The notes beneath the pieces are model-generated. The model saw only the letters and a list, made by a program, of their open reading frames with translations. It did not search any database and was not told the DNA's origin. The position numbers were made by a program, and so were the translations under genes. Source: Mycobacterium sp. IS-836 (GTDB lineage Bacteria; Actinomycetota; Actinomycetes; Mycobacteriales; Mycobacteriaceae). Taken from it: a stretch of DNA of 64,000 bases. The DNA lies in NCBI RefSeq assembly GCF_001954275.1, contig NZ_MBEU01000068.1, positions 124,001 to 188,000 of the forward strand. The letters are read 5' to 3'. Below, piece after piece: positions 51,544 to 60,740 of the stretch. Every line of letters begins with the position of its first letter. Position 1 is the stretch's first letter.

Positions 51544-52389
51544 ATGGCCGCGACGGTGACAGGGAAGATCGCATTCGTTACCGGCGGAGCGTCCGGCATC
51601 GGTGCCGCGTTGACAACAAAGCTGTTCGACGGGGGTGCCGAGGTCTGGATCGCCGATCGGCAGATCGGGCTGGCGCAGGAGCTGGCACAACGCCTCGACA
51701 ATCGCGGTGCAAGGGCGCATGCGGTCGAGCTCGACGTGCGCGACTACTCGTCGTTCGAGGGCGCCGTCGCCGCAGCGGTAGAGCAATCCGGCCGGGTCGA
51801 CTACCTGTTCAACAATGCCGGCATCGGGGTCGCCGGCGAGGCCGACTCATACACGCTCGATGACTGGAACGACGTCTTCGACGTGAACCTGGGCGGCGTG
51901 GTACACGGGATTCAAGCGGTGTACCCGATCATGATCCGACAGGGCTCCGGTCACATCGTGAACACGGCGTCGATGGCCGGTCTCGTCGCCTCGCCCGGCT
52001 CGGTGAGCTACACCGCCACCAAACACGCGGTCGTCGGAATTTCGAAGGCGTTGCGGGTGGAGGCCGATCGCCACGGGGTGCGGGTATCCGTGCTTTGTCC
52101 GGGTGCGATCCGGACGCCGATCCTCACCGGCGGTAAGTATGGACGGGTCGATATGCCCGGCGTCAGTGACGAGGACATTCTGAAATCGTGGGAGCGGTTG
52201 CGGCCGATGGCGCCCGAGAAGTTCGCCGAGCGCGCGCTTCGTGCCGTGTTGCGGGGAGACGCGATCATCGTGGTACCGGCATGGTGGAAGGCGTTTTGGT
52301 ACCTGGAGCGGCTCTCGCCGGCGTTGTCGATGCGATTGACGAAGGTAGCGCTGCAGCGGATACGTGAATTGGAATCCGCCGCTTCCTGA
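51544..52389 (+). CDS. Short-chain dehydrogenase/reductase
   Basis: A 281-residue SDR: VTGGASGIGAALTTKL near the N-terminus, NNAGIGVAGEA, serine in VNTASMAG, active-site YTATK, and LCPGAIRTPIL after it. The C-terminal 40 residues (IIVVPAWWKAFWYLERLSPALSMRLTK) are more hydrophobic than usual and could touch the membrane, as in several mycobacterial SDRs. It is divergent from the TetR-hotdog regulator across 63 bases, so it may be under that regulator's control. Confidence 0.89.
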   Translation: MAATVTGKIAFVTGGASGIGAALTTKLFDGGAEVWIADRQIGLAQELAQRLDNRGARAHAVELDVRDYSSFEGAVAAAVEQSGRVDYLFNNAGIGVAGEADSYTLDDWNDVFDVNLGGVVHGIQAVYPIMIRQGSGHIVNTASMAGLVASPGSVSYTATKHAVVGISKALRVEADRHGVRVSVLCPGAIRTPILTGGKYGRVDMPGVSDEDILKSWERLRPMAPEKFAERALRAVLRGDAIIVVPAWWKAFWYLERLSPALSMRLTKVALQRIRELESAAS

Positions 52390-52408
52390 TTGAACTCTCA
52401 GGAAAGCA

Positions 52409-52421
52409 GTACCGACGGTAC
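52409..52421. promoter_or_regulatory. Small perfect palindrome before the redox operon
   Basis: GTACCG-A-CGGTAC is an exact 13-bp palindrome about 150 bases upstream of the PF10118 gene and just after the SDR stop. It may be an operator of the three-gene redox operon; no regulator gene lies next to it on that side. Confidence 0.4.
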
Positions 52422-52567
52422 GAATAACCCGTGACTCGGGCGGGTACGCGCTTGAGTGAACAGTTGTTCCGCGGCGCGGCGCCGTTCGCTTCGCTGGTGG
52501 CTTGACTGTTCGCTTCGAGGCAACGAAGGAACCGGCGGAGGCGCTTCGTCGGCGGGAGGAGCTTCTC

Positions 52568-53533
52568 ATGCCAGAGGTCCAACTTCACCACGAAGGACAC
52601 CCGAAGTACCGGCGGATGGTCCGTTTCGATTGGTCCGACACACCCCTTCACTGGGTGCCCGGCGACCCGTTTACGACCCACATGATCAACGTCCTGCATC
52701 TGTTGCTTCCCGAGGGTGAGCGGCACTTCATCAAGGCCGTCCTCGAGGCGTCGTCGCTGGTCGATGACCCCGAGTTGGAGGCGGCCATCAAGCCGTTCAT
52801 CCAGCAGGAGTCCTGGCACGCCTGGGCGCACCAGATCGTGCTGGACCACCTGGCCGAGCAGGGCATCGACACCAAGCCGTACACCGACCGGCTCGGGAGA
52901 CTGTTGTCGATAACGCTGGGTGACGCCCCCAAGTGGTTTCCGCCGGCACTGAAACGGTGGTGGCTGTATCGCCGGCTGGCCGATGTGGCCGCGCTCGAGC
53001 ATTACACCGCGATGCTGGGCCAGTGGGTGCTGACCAACCGAGGCCTGGACTACGCGAAGGCCGATCCCATGATGCTGGACCTGCTGCGCTGGCACGGCGC
53101 CGAAGAGGTCGAGCACCGCTCGCTGGTGTACGACGTCTTCCAGCACGTCAGCGGCAACTACTGGATCAGGGCGTTCTCGATGTTCTTCACCACACCGTTG
53201 TTCGTCGGCTGGTGGATCGCGGGCGCTCGCTACCTGATGGCCCAGGATCCGACCATCGACCAAAAGTGGCGGTGGCGGGACTGGCTGTGGGCCGCCCGCG
53301 AGTACCGGGTGGTCGGCCCCTGGAAGCTCATGGTGACGACGCCGGTCCGGTATCTGCGGCCCAGCCACCATCCCAACGACGAGGCGTCCACCCAGATGGC
53401 GGTCGACTACCTCAACTACTCGCCGGTGGCGAAGGCGGCCCAGGAGCGGGCGCGCGCTCAGGCCAAGTCGGGCGGACCCGACGTTTCCCGCGGGGTTTCC
53501 GGCGTAGCAGCGGAAAGGGCTGAGGTTCGATGA
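52568..53533 (+). CDS. PF10118-type 'metal-dependent hydrolase' with a ferritin-like diiron pattern
   Basis: A 321-residue mostly helical protein of the family named predicted metal-dependent hydrolase (PF10118). Its acidic/histidine residues follow a diiron-carboxylate order: E51, E81-x-x-H84 (QQESWHAWAH), E144 (ALEHY), E180-x-x-H183 (EEVEHRS). The 30- and 36-residue gaps resemble ribonucleotide reductase R2 and AurF-type oxygenases. A hydrophobic stretch lies at about 200-222. The start is ATG 52568 with GGGAGGAG 7 bases upstream; a TTG at 52502 is less likely. It overlaps the ferredoxin gene (ATGA), which supports an oxygenase role over hydrolysis (inference). Confidence 0.8.
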   Translation: MPEVQLHHEGHPKYRRMVRFDWSDTPLHWVPGDPFTTHMINVLHLLLPEGERHFIKAVLEASSLVDDPELEAAIKPFIQQESWHAWAHQIVLDHLAEQGIDTKPYTDRLGRLLSITLGDAPKWFPPALKRWWLYRRLADVAALEHYTAMLGQWVLTNRGLDYAKADPMMLDLLRWHGAEEVEHRSLVYDVFQHVSGNYWIRAFSMFFTTPLFVGWWIAGARYLMAQDPTIDQKWRWRDWLWAAREYRVVGPWKLMVTTPVRYLRPSHHPNDEASTQMAVDYLNYSPVAKAAQERARAQAKSGGPDVSRGVSGVAAERAEVR

Positions 53534-53718
53534 AGGTTTCGGTGGATCTGGACACCTGCGACGGCAACGGCGTCTGCATGAGCATTTGCCATGAGGTGTT
53601 CGACGTGCGAGAAGACGGGCTCCACTTGCTCCAGGACGAGCCGCCCGCGGAGTTGCGCCAGCAGCTGATTGGCGCCGAAGTGTCTTGTCCCACGCAGGCG
53701 ATCAAGGTGGAGGAGTGA
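53530..53718 (+). CDS. Small bacterial-type ferredoxin
   Basis: A 62-residue ferredoxin. Cysteines C10, C16, C20 and C53 (DTCDGNGVC, SICHEVF, VSCPTQAI) fit the short P450-type ferredoxin fold. Most of these carry a [3Fe-4S] cluster because the position equal to C20 is Ala or Gly; the cysteine here leaves a [4Fe-4S] cluster possible. It overlaps the PF10118 gene by ATGA and is followed 4 bases later by the reductase, so its partner is likely that protein and not a P450. Confidence 0.9.
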   Translation: MKVSVDLDTCDGNGVCMSICHEVFDVREDGLHLLQDEPPAELRQQLIGAEVSCPTQAIKVEE

Positions 53719-53722
53719 GCCG

Positions 53723-54922
53723 ATGCCGAGTCGTCAGCTGAAGGACGTGGTCGTGGTCGGTGCGGGCGTGGCTGGCACGCGGGCGGCCGAGACCCTGCGG
53801 CAAGAGGGCTACGACGGTGCGCTGACCATCGTGGGTTCCGAGCGGCAAGCCCCCTACCATCGCCCGCCGCTGTCGAAGAAGTTGCTTACCGGCGAGGTGC
53901 ACCGGGCGGGTGTCGACCTGGCTCCGCAGTTCGACTTCGAGGCGCGTGTGCTGCGAGGGGCATCGGCGCTCAAGCTGGACATGGCCGCGCGGGTGGTCCA
54001 CGTGCGTGACGAAAACCAGGATCTGGCAGTGCGATTCGACGGGCTGGTGATCGCCAGCGGCGCGGTCCCGCGCCAATGGCCGGGCCCGGTTCCCGACGGT
54101 GTGTTCGTGCTGCGCACGGTCGAGGATTGCCTGGCGATCCGCCACCGGTTGGGCTCGCGGCCCCGGGTCGTGGTGGTCGGCGGCGGGTTCATCGGTGCCG
54201 AGGTCGCCGCGAGTTGCCGGTCGTTGGGCCTGGACGTGGTGCTGATCGAGAAGGCCACGAGCCCACTACTGGCCGCCTTGGGCGGCGAGCTGGCACCTCG
54301 CTGGGCGGACCTGCACCGCGACCATGGAGTGGACTTACGGGTCGGCGTGGGTGTCGACGCGTTCGTCGGCGACGGCCGCGTGGAGGCGGTTCGGCTCACC
54401 GATGGTTCACAGGTTCCGGCCGATCTCGCCGTCATCGGACTGGGCGTGACTCCCGCCACCGATTGGCTCGAGGGCTCGGGATTGCCTGTGGACGACGGCG
54501 TGCTCTGCGATGCCACGGGAGCGGTCGAGAGCGGCACCGACGTCGTCGCCGCCGGCGATGTCGCGCGCTGGTTTCATCCGCTGTACGAACGACACCTGCG
54601 TACCGAGCACTGGGACGATGCCGGACGTCAGGGCGCATTCGCCGCCCGGACGCTGCTGGCGGGGCCGGACGACGCGGAGGCGTACGTCGACGTGCCATAT
54701 TTCTGGTCCGATCAGTACGACGTGAAGGTGCAAATGCTGGGCGTACCAACCGATTACGATGCGCTCGAGGTTATCGAAGGCGATCCCGACAGGTGGGAAT
54801 TCCTCGCGGCCTACGGACGTGGCGGCCGCACCATTGCCGTGCTGGGGACGGTCTCGAATCGGGTGTACGCCTATCGCGATGCCATCGCGCAGCGCGCCGA
54901 ATTCCCGCCAAGACGGGCCTGA
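53723..54922 (+). CDS. NAD(P)H:ferredoxin reductase (FAD, rubredoxin/putidaredoxin reductase type)
   Basis: A 399-residue FAD-dependent pyridine nucleotide reductase. VVVGAGVAGTRAAETLRQ binds FAD, VVVVGGGFIGAEVAASCRSLGLDV binds NAD(P)H, and VVAAGDVARWF is the second FAD motif. YHRPPLSKKLLTGE is the usual oxygenase-coupled reductase loop. It completes an electron chain NAD(P)H to FAD to ferredoxin to the diiron-like protein encoded in the same operon. Its stop abuts the convergent synthetase gene with no spacing. Confidence 0.92.
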   Translation: MPSRQLKDVVVVGAGVAGTRAAETLRQEGYDGALTIVGSERQAPYHRPPLSKKLLTGEVHRAGVDLAPQFDFEARVLRGASALKLDMAARVVHVRDENQDLAVRFDGLVIASGAVPRQWPGPVPDGVFVLRTVEDCLAIRHRLGSRPRVVVVGGGFIGAEVAASCRSLGLDVVLIEKATSPLLAALGGELAPRWADLHRDHGVDLRVGVGVDAFVGDGRVEAVRLTDGSQVPADLAVIGLGVTPATDWLEGSGLPVDDGVLCDATGAVESGTDVVAAGDVARWFHPLYERHLRTEHWDDAGRQGAFAARTLLAGPDDAEAYVDVPYFWSDQYDVKVQMLGVPTDYDALEVIEGDPDRWEFLAAYGRGGRTIAVLGTVSNRVYAYRDAIAQRAEFPPRRA

Positions 54923-56425
54923 TCAACCGCCCCGGGCCGCGATCATCGCCGAGCGATTGACCTTGGTCGCCGCGGTGCGGGGAATCGCGTCGACGAACTC
55001 GACGGTCTTGGGAGCCTTGTAGTGGGCGAGCCGGCTTTTGGCGTACTCGATCACCTGCTGCTCGGTGAGCCTGTCTTGCCCGTCGGCAAGTTGCACCACG
55101 GCATGCACGCGACGTCCCCACTGCGGATCGGAGAGCCCGATGACCACCACGTCGGCAATGCCCGGGTGACCCGCGAGTGCCGACTCCACCTCGGCGGGAA
55201 AGACATTCGCGCCGCCGGTGACGATCATGTCGACGCGGCGGTCGACGATGTAGAGGTAGCCGTCGTCGTCCAGGTATCCGATGTCGCCGGCCGACACGAA
55301 GCCGTCGTCGGTCGACGGCAGTGGCGCCGCGCCGCCCAGGTAGCGGGATCCCGCGCTCATCGGCGCGCGCAGATAGACCTCGCCGTGTTCGCCGGGACCG
55401 AGCGGTTTCTTGTCGGCGTCCAGGATCCGGATCTCGGTGTCGCGGAAGCCGCGGCCGACGCTGCCCGGGTGAGCGAGCCACTCGTCGGCCCGCAACGCGG
55501 TCAGCCCGAGGTTCTCGGTCATGCCGTACGCCGTCACGATCCGCTCGGGGCTGAGCAGCTCGCACCAGGTGTGCATGAGCGACGGCGGCATCACCGCTGC
55601 GCCCTGCAGGATGAACACCACGCTGGACAGGTCGCGCTGCCGGACGTCGGGCCGGGCCGCGATGCGCGACAGCATGGTTGGCGTGGCCGTGAAGTTGGTG
55701 ATCCGATAGCGTTCGATCACATCCAAAACCAGTGCCGCGTCGAACTTTTCGAGCACCACCAGATGGTCGCCGGCGAGCAGGAACAGGAAGGTGGCGAACC
55801 CGTTGGTGTGATACATGGGCGCGGGCACCATGATGGTCTGGGGCTGGGCCACCGGCGTCCAGTTCGCCAGAAACGGTTCGCCGTGCTGCGGCGTCCACAG
55901 CGACGGCGCGAGGCTGAGAATCACCTTCGGCACGCCGGTCGACCCGCTGCTGCAGATGCCGTTGGAGTGGGGGGCAACGGCCTCGGGCAGCGGGCTCGTG
56001 GACTCGACGCCCGCGCGCGCCTCTAACTCCCAACGGGTGGTTTCGTCGACGACGACGGCGGGGTCGATCACCTCGCGCACCCGCTCTCGCTCCCACTCGG
56101 GCAGGTCCCAGTGCATGGGTACGGGAACCGCGCCGATCTTCCAGCATCCGAGGGTCCCCAGCACGAGGTGTACTGAATTCGGGATAGCAAGCGCGACAAG
56201 GGAACCCGTCTCGCCGCCGCTGGCCGCCAGCGCACGTCCCCACTGGTTGGCGCGGGCGTCGAGCTCACCGAACGTCAGCGACTGTGCGCTGCCGTCGAGC
56301 GCGACGACCGTCACCGCCGTGTCGTCGCGCCGCTCTTCGGCGAGCTGCGCCAGTTTGGTCCCGAACGGGATTCCGTCTTCGAGCGGGTTGGGTGTTGCCG
56401 AAGGCGCGACGGGCTGGGTGCTCAT
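54923..56425 (-). CDS. Acyl-CoA synthetase (AMP-binding)
   Basis: A 500-residue ANL ligase. The P-loop at 158-168 is CSSGSTGVPKV with valine after PK, as in bile-acid/short-ligase subfamilies, and the C-terminal lysine is K488 in AATKVNRSAM. The ATG overlaps the upstream ACAD (ATGA). It is the last gene of a five-gene minus-strand operon (four dehydrogenase subunits plus this ligase), so it likely activates the acid those dehydrogenases oxidise. Confidence 0.9.
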   Translation of the reverse strand: MSTQPVAPSATPNPLEDGIPFGTKLAQLAEERRDDTAVTVVALDGSAQSLTFGELDARANQWGRALAASGGETGSLVALAIPNSVHLVLGTLGCWKIGAVPVPMHWDLPEWERERVREVIDPAVVVDETTRWELEARAGVESTSPLPEAVAPHSNGICSSGSTGVPKVILSLAPSLWTPQHGEPFLANWTPVAQPQTIMVPAPMYHTNGFATFLFLLAGDHLVVLEKFDAALVLDVIERYRITNFTATPTMLSRIAARPDVRQRDLSSVVFILQGAAVMPPSLMHTWCELLSPERIVTAYGMTENLGLTALRADEWLAHPGSVGRGFRDTEIRILDADKKPLGPGEHGEVYLRAPMSAGSRYLGGAAPLPSTDDGFVSAGDIGYLDDDGYLYIVDRRVDMIVTGGANVFPAEVESALAGHPGIADVVVIGLSDPQWGRRVHAVVQLADGQDRLTEQQVIEYAKSRLAHYKAPKTVEFVDAIPRTAATKVNRSAMIAARGG

Positions 56426-57357
56426 GCCGATACCGGACCGCTGAACAGTGTCTCCAGCGAGCCGTCCGGCACACCGGGTATCAGCCGCAGCGTCAGCTCC
56501 TCGGTGCTCAGCGGCAATCGGATCAGCGGCTGGGTGTGCCGGTCGAGCACGCTGACGTCGGACTCGTCGCAAAAGCCCAGCGCGCCGAGCAATTGATGGG
56601 AGGTCCGCAGCACCTGCCGCGCGGTGTCGGATGCCTTGAGTCGAAGGACGAGCGCGTCGGCCGAACGGGCTTGCGGTGCTACCGATTCCGGACGGGAGAT
56701 GGTGTATTTAGCCAGCTCGTGGAGCCCGCGCACCGCAACGGCGGCGTCCGCGACGGCGAAACGGACCGCCTGGAAGTCTGCCAGCGGCTTGCCGAACTGG
56801 ATGCGGGCGCGCACGTGTTCGGTGACGATTCGCAGCGACTGTTGCACCGCTCCCAGAATCCGCCATGATCCCAGCACGAGATGAAGATTAACGTCGGCGG
56901 CCGGGACGGTTCCATCCGGTGCGCTCAGGGTGGCCGGCACCAGAAACGGCCCCAGTTTCGCATTGGTCCGCGACCCGGGCTGCGGGTGGTAGCGGTTGCC
57001 GTCCAGGTCCGCGGCGATCCAGTCGCCGGGCAGATCGCCGTGATCGATGCGCGGCGCGTCCGGATTGACCAGGGCCAGGCGGGCGCCGTCGATCGTCAGC
57101 AGCTCTTCGACGAGCGGATAGGGCAGCGCCGTCGCGCCGGCGGCCTGACAGAGCACCGCGGCGGCCAGCAGATCGTCGGCCGCCGAGCGGACGTCGAGCT
57201 CGAACGCGCCGACCTCGCTCAGCGCCGCGCGCGCCGACCGCCGAACCTCGTCATCTGTCTCGGCGCGCAGCGCCGCAGGCGGCCCGCCCAACCGAGTGAG
57301 CCGCTTGGCGGCAACGTCGGCGAAGTCGCTGATATCTTGTGGCAGATCGGTTTTCAC
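56422..57357 (-). CDS. Acyl-CoA dehydrogenase subunit (short, FadE-type)
   Basis: A 311-residue reduced ACAD-fold subunit. The N-terminal helices are degenerate; the C-terminal bundle is clear (VLGSWRILGAVQQSLRIVTEHVRARIQFGKPLADFQAVRFAVADA). The core FAD-domain motif SEPxxGSD is absent. It starts with GTG in a GTGA overlap with the next upstream ACAD. It most likely forms the accessory half of a heterotetramer with one of the full-length subunits of this operon. Confidence 0.83.
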   Translation of the reverse strand: MKTDLPQDISDFADVAAKRLTRLGGPPAALRAETDDEVRRSARAALSEVGAFELDVRSAADDLLAAAVLCQAAGATALPYPLVEELLTIDGARLALVNPDAPRIDHGDLPGDWIAADLDGNRYHPQPGSRTNAKLGPFLVPATLSAPDGTVPAADVNLHLVLGSWRILGAVQQSLRIVTEHVRARIQFGKPLADFQAVRFAVADAAVAVRGLHELAKYTISRPESVAPQARSADALVLRLKASDTARQVLRTSHQLLGALGFCDESDVSVLDRHTQPLIRLPLSTEELTLRLIPGVPDGSLETLFSGPVSA

Positions 57358-58511
57358 CGGTGCCCTCCCAACACGTCACGCGCCACCAGCATTTTCTGCA
57401 CCTCGATGGTGCCCGATGCCACGGTGGCCGCCTGTGCGTAACGCCAATGGTCTTCGATCGCTCCGTGCAACGGTGCCGAGGCGCCGCTGTCGAGCGCGGT
57501 GGGACCCAGCACGTCGAACAGCAGCTCGGCCACCTGCTGATCGCACGTCGTGGTGACGATCCGAGCGGCGCTGGCGGCCGCGCCCGCCGCGGCATCGTCC
57601 TGCAGCGACACCGCCCGATAGGCCAGCAGCCGCGCCACCCGGAGGTCCACCAACGCACGTACCCAGCGGGCGCGAATCGATTCGGGCAACGCATTCCAGT
57701 CGTCGCCGAGCTCGGTGCGCATCCGGTCGAGCAGCGATTCACAGCGGGCGTACCGCGCGATGCCCACCCGCTCGAATGCGAGCGCCTCGCGCATCACCCG
57801 CCACCCATCGCCGATCTCGCCGAGGACGTCGCCGGGGTACGCCGGCACGTCGTCGAGGAACATCTCGTTGAGGTGGTGCGGTCCGAGCATCGATCCGATG
57901 GGCCGGACGGTGAAACCGGGCCGGTCCATCGGGATCAGAAACAGGGTGAGCCGCTTGGGCTTTGGAGCGTCGGGGTCGGTGCAGGCCGCCAGCACGCACC
58001 AGGACGCCATCAGCGCGTACGACGTCCAGACCTTCTGGCCGGTGATGCGCCAGCCGTCTCCGTCGGGCGTGGCGCGGGTACGCAACGATGCGAGGTCGCT
58101 TCCGGCCTCGGGTTCGGAAAAGCCTTGGCACCAGATCACGTCCCCGGAGGCGATGGCCGCCAGGTGCTTGGCCTTCTGTTCGGCGGTGCCGTAACGCATC
58201 AGCGCCGGACCCACCCAGTTGATCCCCATGTACTGCGGACCGCGCGGCTCGTGTTGGGCCCACATTTCCTCGCGCAGCACCGTCTGCTGCCACACCGAAC
58301 CACCGCCGCCCCCATGCTCTTTCGGCCAGGCCAGGGCCAGCAGCCCCTCGGAGGCGAGCAGCTTGCAGAATGTTTCGGTGGTTGCCAGGTCGCGGGGATC
58401 GTCGGTGCAGGCGCCCAGGAAGTCGGCGGGAATGTGATTGGCTATCAGCTCCCGCAAGTGGTTTCGCAGTTGGCCGGCATCGTTGCCGAGGTCGTAGTCC
58501 ATCGTGCTCAT
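57354..58511 (-). CDS. Acyl-CoA dehydrogenase (FadE-type)
   Basis: A 385-residue ACAD. LALAWPKEHGGGGGSVWQQTVLREEMW, CQGFSEPEAGSDLASLRTRA and ITGQKVWTSYALMASWCVL are intact; the C-terminal end is ATVASGTIEVQKMLVARDVLG. The ATG at 58511 overlaps the upstream stop (ATGA); a second ATG three codons later is possible. It is the probable catalytic partner of the short subunit just downstream. Confidence 0.9.
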   Translation of the reverse strand: MSTMDYDLGNDAGQLRNHLRELIANHIPADFLGACTDDPRDLATTETFCKLLASEGLLALAWPKEHGGGGGSVWQQTVLREEMWAQHEPRGPQYMGINWVGPALMRYGTAEQKAKHLAAIASGDVIWCQGFSEPEAGSDLASLRTRATPDGDGWRITGQKVWTSYALMASWCVLAACTDPDAPKPKRLTLFLIPMDRPGFTVRPIGSMLGPHHLNEMFLDDVPAYPGDVLGEIGDGWRVMREALAFERVGIARYARCESLLDRMRTELGDDWNALPESIRARWVRALVDLRVARLLAYRAVSLQDDAAAGAAASAARIVTTTCDQQVAELLFDVLGPTALDSGASAPLHGAIEDHWRYAQAATVASGTIEVQKMLVARDVLGGHR

Positions 58512-59602
58512 CCCTTCGGCAGCCCGAGCACCCGCTCGGCGATGATGTTGCGCTGGACCTCCGACGTTCCGCCGTAGATGGTTGCCGCCAGCGCATCCTG
58601 GCGTTCGAAGAGCAGATCGGGGTCGCCCGCCGAACGCGGGCCCGCCGCGGTCGCGCTGAGCTCCCAAACACGTTGCAGGGTAACCGATCCGAGCAGTTTC
58701 AGGATGTCGGCTTCGGGGCTGGGCCGTCCCGCCAATTCGTCGCCGAGCGCGCGGTAGCCGGTGGCCCGCAGGGCTTCGGCATCGGCGAGCAGCGAGCCGA
58801 GCTCGGTGTAAAGATCGTCGTCGTGGGCGCCGCGGACCGAGTCGAGGCCGCGCTTGATCTCGACCCAGTTCATCACCCAGATCATCTGGCGCTCGTGCTG
58901 CAGCGAGGCCAGCGCGACGTTCCAACCGCCGTGCAGTGGCCCCAGCAGGTTTTCGGCGGGCACCTCGACGTCGTCGAGGAAGAGCTCGCAGAACGTCTCG
59001 TCGGAGATTGACGCCATCCGGATGGGTTCGATCCGCACCCCGGGCGAGTGCAGGTCGAGGATCAGGCACGAGATGCCGCGGTGTTTCGGTGCGTCCGGAT
59101 CGGTGCGCGCATACAGCGTGCACCACCGCGACTCGTGTGCCTGGGTGGTCCAGATCTTGTGACCGTTGACCCGGAACGCGTCTCCGTCGCGCTCGGCGCG
59201 AGTGCGCAAGCCGGCGAAATCCGACCCGGCTTCGGGCTCGGACATGCCCAGCGCCCACCATTCGTCGCCGCGCAGCAGGGGCACCAGCAGGCGGTCGATC
59301 TGCGCGGGCGTGCCGAACTGGCGAATGCCGGGCGCGGCGACGTTGGGGCCGGCGATGTTGGGCAGCTTGGGCGCCGAGCGCATCGCCCCCTCGAGTCGCA
59401 CTTCCATGGCGTCGCGCAGGCCCAGTGATCGACCGCCGTGTTCGCGGGGCCACGTCGGTTGTATCCATCCGGCCTCGAACGCGGCCCGTTGATAGTCGCG
59501 CCGCAGGGCGAGGTCCCAGCGATACTGGCGATACCTCTCGTAGTAGTCGTTCGGCAGGAATTCCGTCAGCCAGGCGGCGAATTCCTGCACGACGGCGCTC
59601 AC
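58508..59602 (-). CDS. Acyl-CoA dehydrogenase (FadE-type)
   Basis: A 364-residue ACAD: GWIQPTWPREHGGRSLGLRDAMEVRLEGA, GMSEPEAGSDFAGLRTRAE, VNGHKIWTTQAHESRWCTLYART and the end IYGGTSEVQRNIIAERVLGLP. The start is a GTG overlapping the upstream stop (GTGA). It probably pairs with the preceding 356-residue subunit, giving two dehydrogenase complexes from one operon. Confidence 0.9.
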   Translation of the reverse strand: MSAVVQEFAAWLTEFLPNDYYERYRQYRWDLALRRDYQRAAFEAGWIQPTWPREHGGRSLGLRDAMEVRLEGAMRSAPKLPNIAGPNVAAPGIRQFGTPAQIDRLLVPLLRGDEWWALGMSEPEAGSDFAGLRTRAERDGDAFRVNGHKIWTTQAHESRWCTLYARTDPDAPKHRGISCLILDLHSPGVRIEPIRMASISDETFCELFLDDVEVPAENLLGPLHGGWNVALASLQHERQMIWVMNWVEIKRGLDSVRGAHDDDLYTELGSLLADAEALRATGYRALGDELAGRPSPEADILKLLGSVTLQRVWELSATAAGPRSAGDPDLLFERQDALAATIYGGTSEVQRNIIAERVLGLPKG

Positions 59603-60669
59603 GCCGCGCCCCCCGCAAAACGGCGGCCCACCGCGTGGTAGAGCGCGCGACTGTCGCCGAGTAGTGCGGCGCCTTGCCACGCACGCCGGACATAGAGGTG
59701 GATGTCGTGTTCCCAGGTCTGCGCCAGCGCGCCGTGCACCTGCACCGCGGTGCGCGCGCAATTGGCCGCGGCGTCGCCGGCCGCCGCCTTGGCCAGCGCC
59801 GCTGCGGTCCAAGCGTCCGCGGGCGCGACGCTAGGGTCGCCGAGGCGGGCCGCCGCCGCATACGTGAGGCTGCGGGCGCGTTCCAGGCCGACGTAGTTGT
59901 CGGCCAGCGCGTGCTTGATCCCCTGGAACGCCCCGATGGGGGTGCCGAACTGACGGCGCGCCTTGGCATGATCGACGGATCGGTGCAGGGCGGCGCTTGC
60001 CACGCCGACCAGGTCGGCCGCGGCGGCTACCAACGGCGCCGTCAGCGCCGACCCGACGCCGACCGGTGCGGCCGCCAACGGCTCGACGTCGATCTCCACG
60101 TCGGCCACCGGTTGTGCGGGGTCGGTCGACTCGCCCGGCGGCACCGGCGTCACCCCGTCGCCGCAGCGGGCCACGGCCACCAGGACGCCGTCATCGGATC
60201 GGGCCAGCGTGACGATCAGCTCCGACCGGGACAGGTTGGGCACCGCGACGGCCCGTCCGCGCAGGCGCCCGTCCCGCAGGGTCATCGGGGCCCCGGGCAG
60301 TCGGCGGCCGGGGCAGTGCACTGCCAGGGTGGCGACGACGCCGCCGGCGATGTCGGCCAGTGCCGCGTCGAGGCCACCGGCGCGCAACGCACCCGCGGCC
60401 AGGCCGACGCTGCTCAGCAACGGGATCGGCGCGATTGCGGCGCCGCACTCCTCGAGAACAACCGCCAGCTCGACGGGCCCGTAATCGCCGCTAGCCTCGG
60501 GTGCGGCAAGTTCCGTCCAGCCGAGGTCGACCACCGTCTTCCACAGGGCGCGCCAGCGTTCGGGGTCGGTCATCGCTTGCCGAGCGGCGTCGGGGGGACA
60601 CTCGGTGCGCAGGATGTCGCGCACAGTGTCGCGCAGCGACAGCTGCTCCGAAGTCAGACCGACGTCCAT
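59599..60669 (-). CDS. Acyl-CoA dehydrogenase subunit (FadE-type)
   Basis: A 356-residue ACAD-fold subunit and the first gene of its operon. DLGWTELAAPEASGDYGPVELAVVLEECGAAIAPIPLLSS and the C-terminal AVQVHGALAQTWEHDIHLYVRRAW match the accessory FadE type also seen at 44057-45217. The central FAD-domain motif is missing. The ATG at 60669 follows GGGG; a longer frame to 60729 would run through the AT-rich promoter (60670-60705). Confidence 0.87.
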   Translation of the reverse strand: MDVGLTSEQLSLRDTVRDILRTECPPDAARQAMTDPERWRALWKTVVDLGWTELAAPEASGDYGPVELAVVLEECGAAIAPIPLLSSVGLAAGALRAGGLDAALADIAGGVVATLAVHCPGRRLPGAPMTLRDGRLRGRAVAVPNLSRSELIVTLARSDDGVLVAVARCGDGVTPVPPGESTDPAQPVADVEIDVEPLAAAPVGVGSALTAPLVAAAADLVGVASAALHRSVDHAKARRQFGTPIGAFQGIKHALADNYVGLERARSLTYAAAARLGDPSVAPADAWTAAALAKAAAGDAAANCARTAVQVHGALAQTWEHDIHLYVRRAWQGAALLGDSRALYHAVGRRFAGGAA

Positions 60670-60740
60670 AAGACCCCTAACATAATAAAAATAGTAAACT
60701 AGCGACGCTGTTGCAATCGGCGCGAGCATTGGGTGGGCGC
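60670..60740. promoter_or_regulatory. AT-rich divergent promoter
   Basis: An AT-rich block at 60678-60701 (CATAATAAAAATAGTAAAC) stands out in this GC-rich sequence and probably holds the -10 regions for the ACAD operon (leftward) and the LLM gene (rightward). It lacks the TACNGTA pair found at the divergent promoters to the left. Confidence 0.5.
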
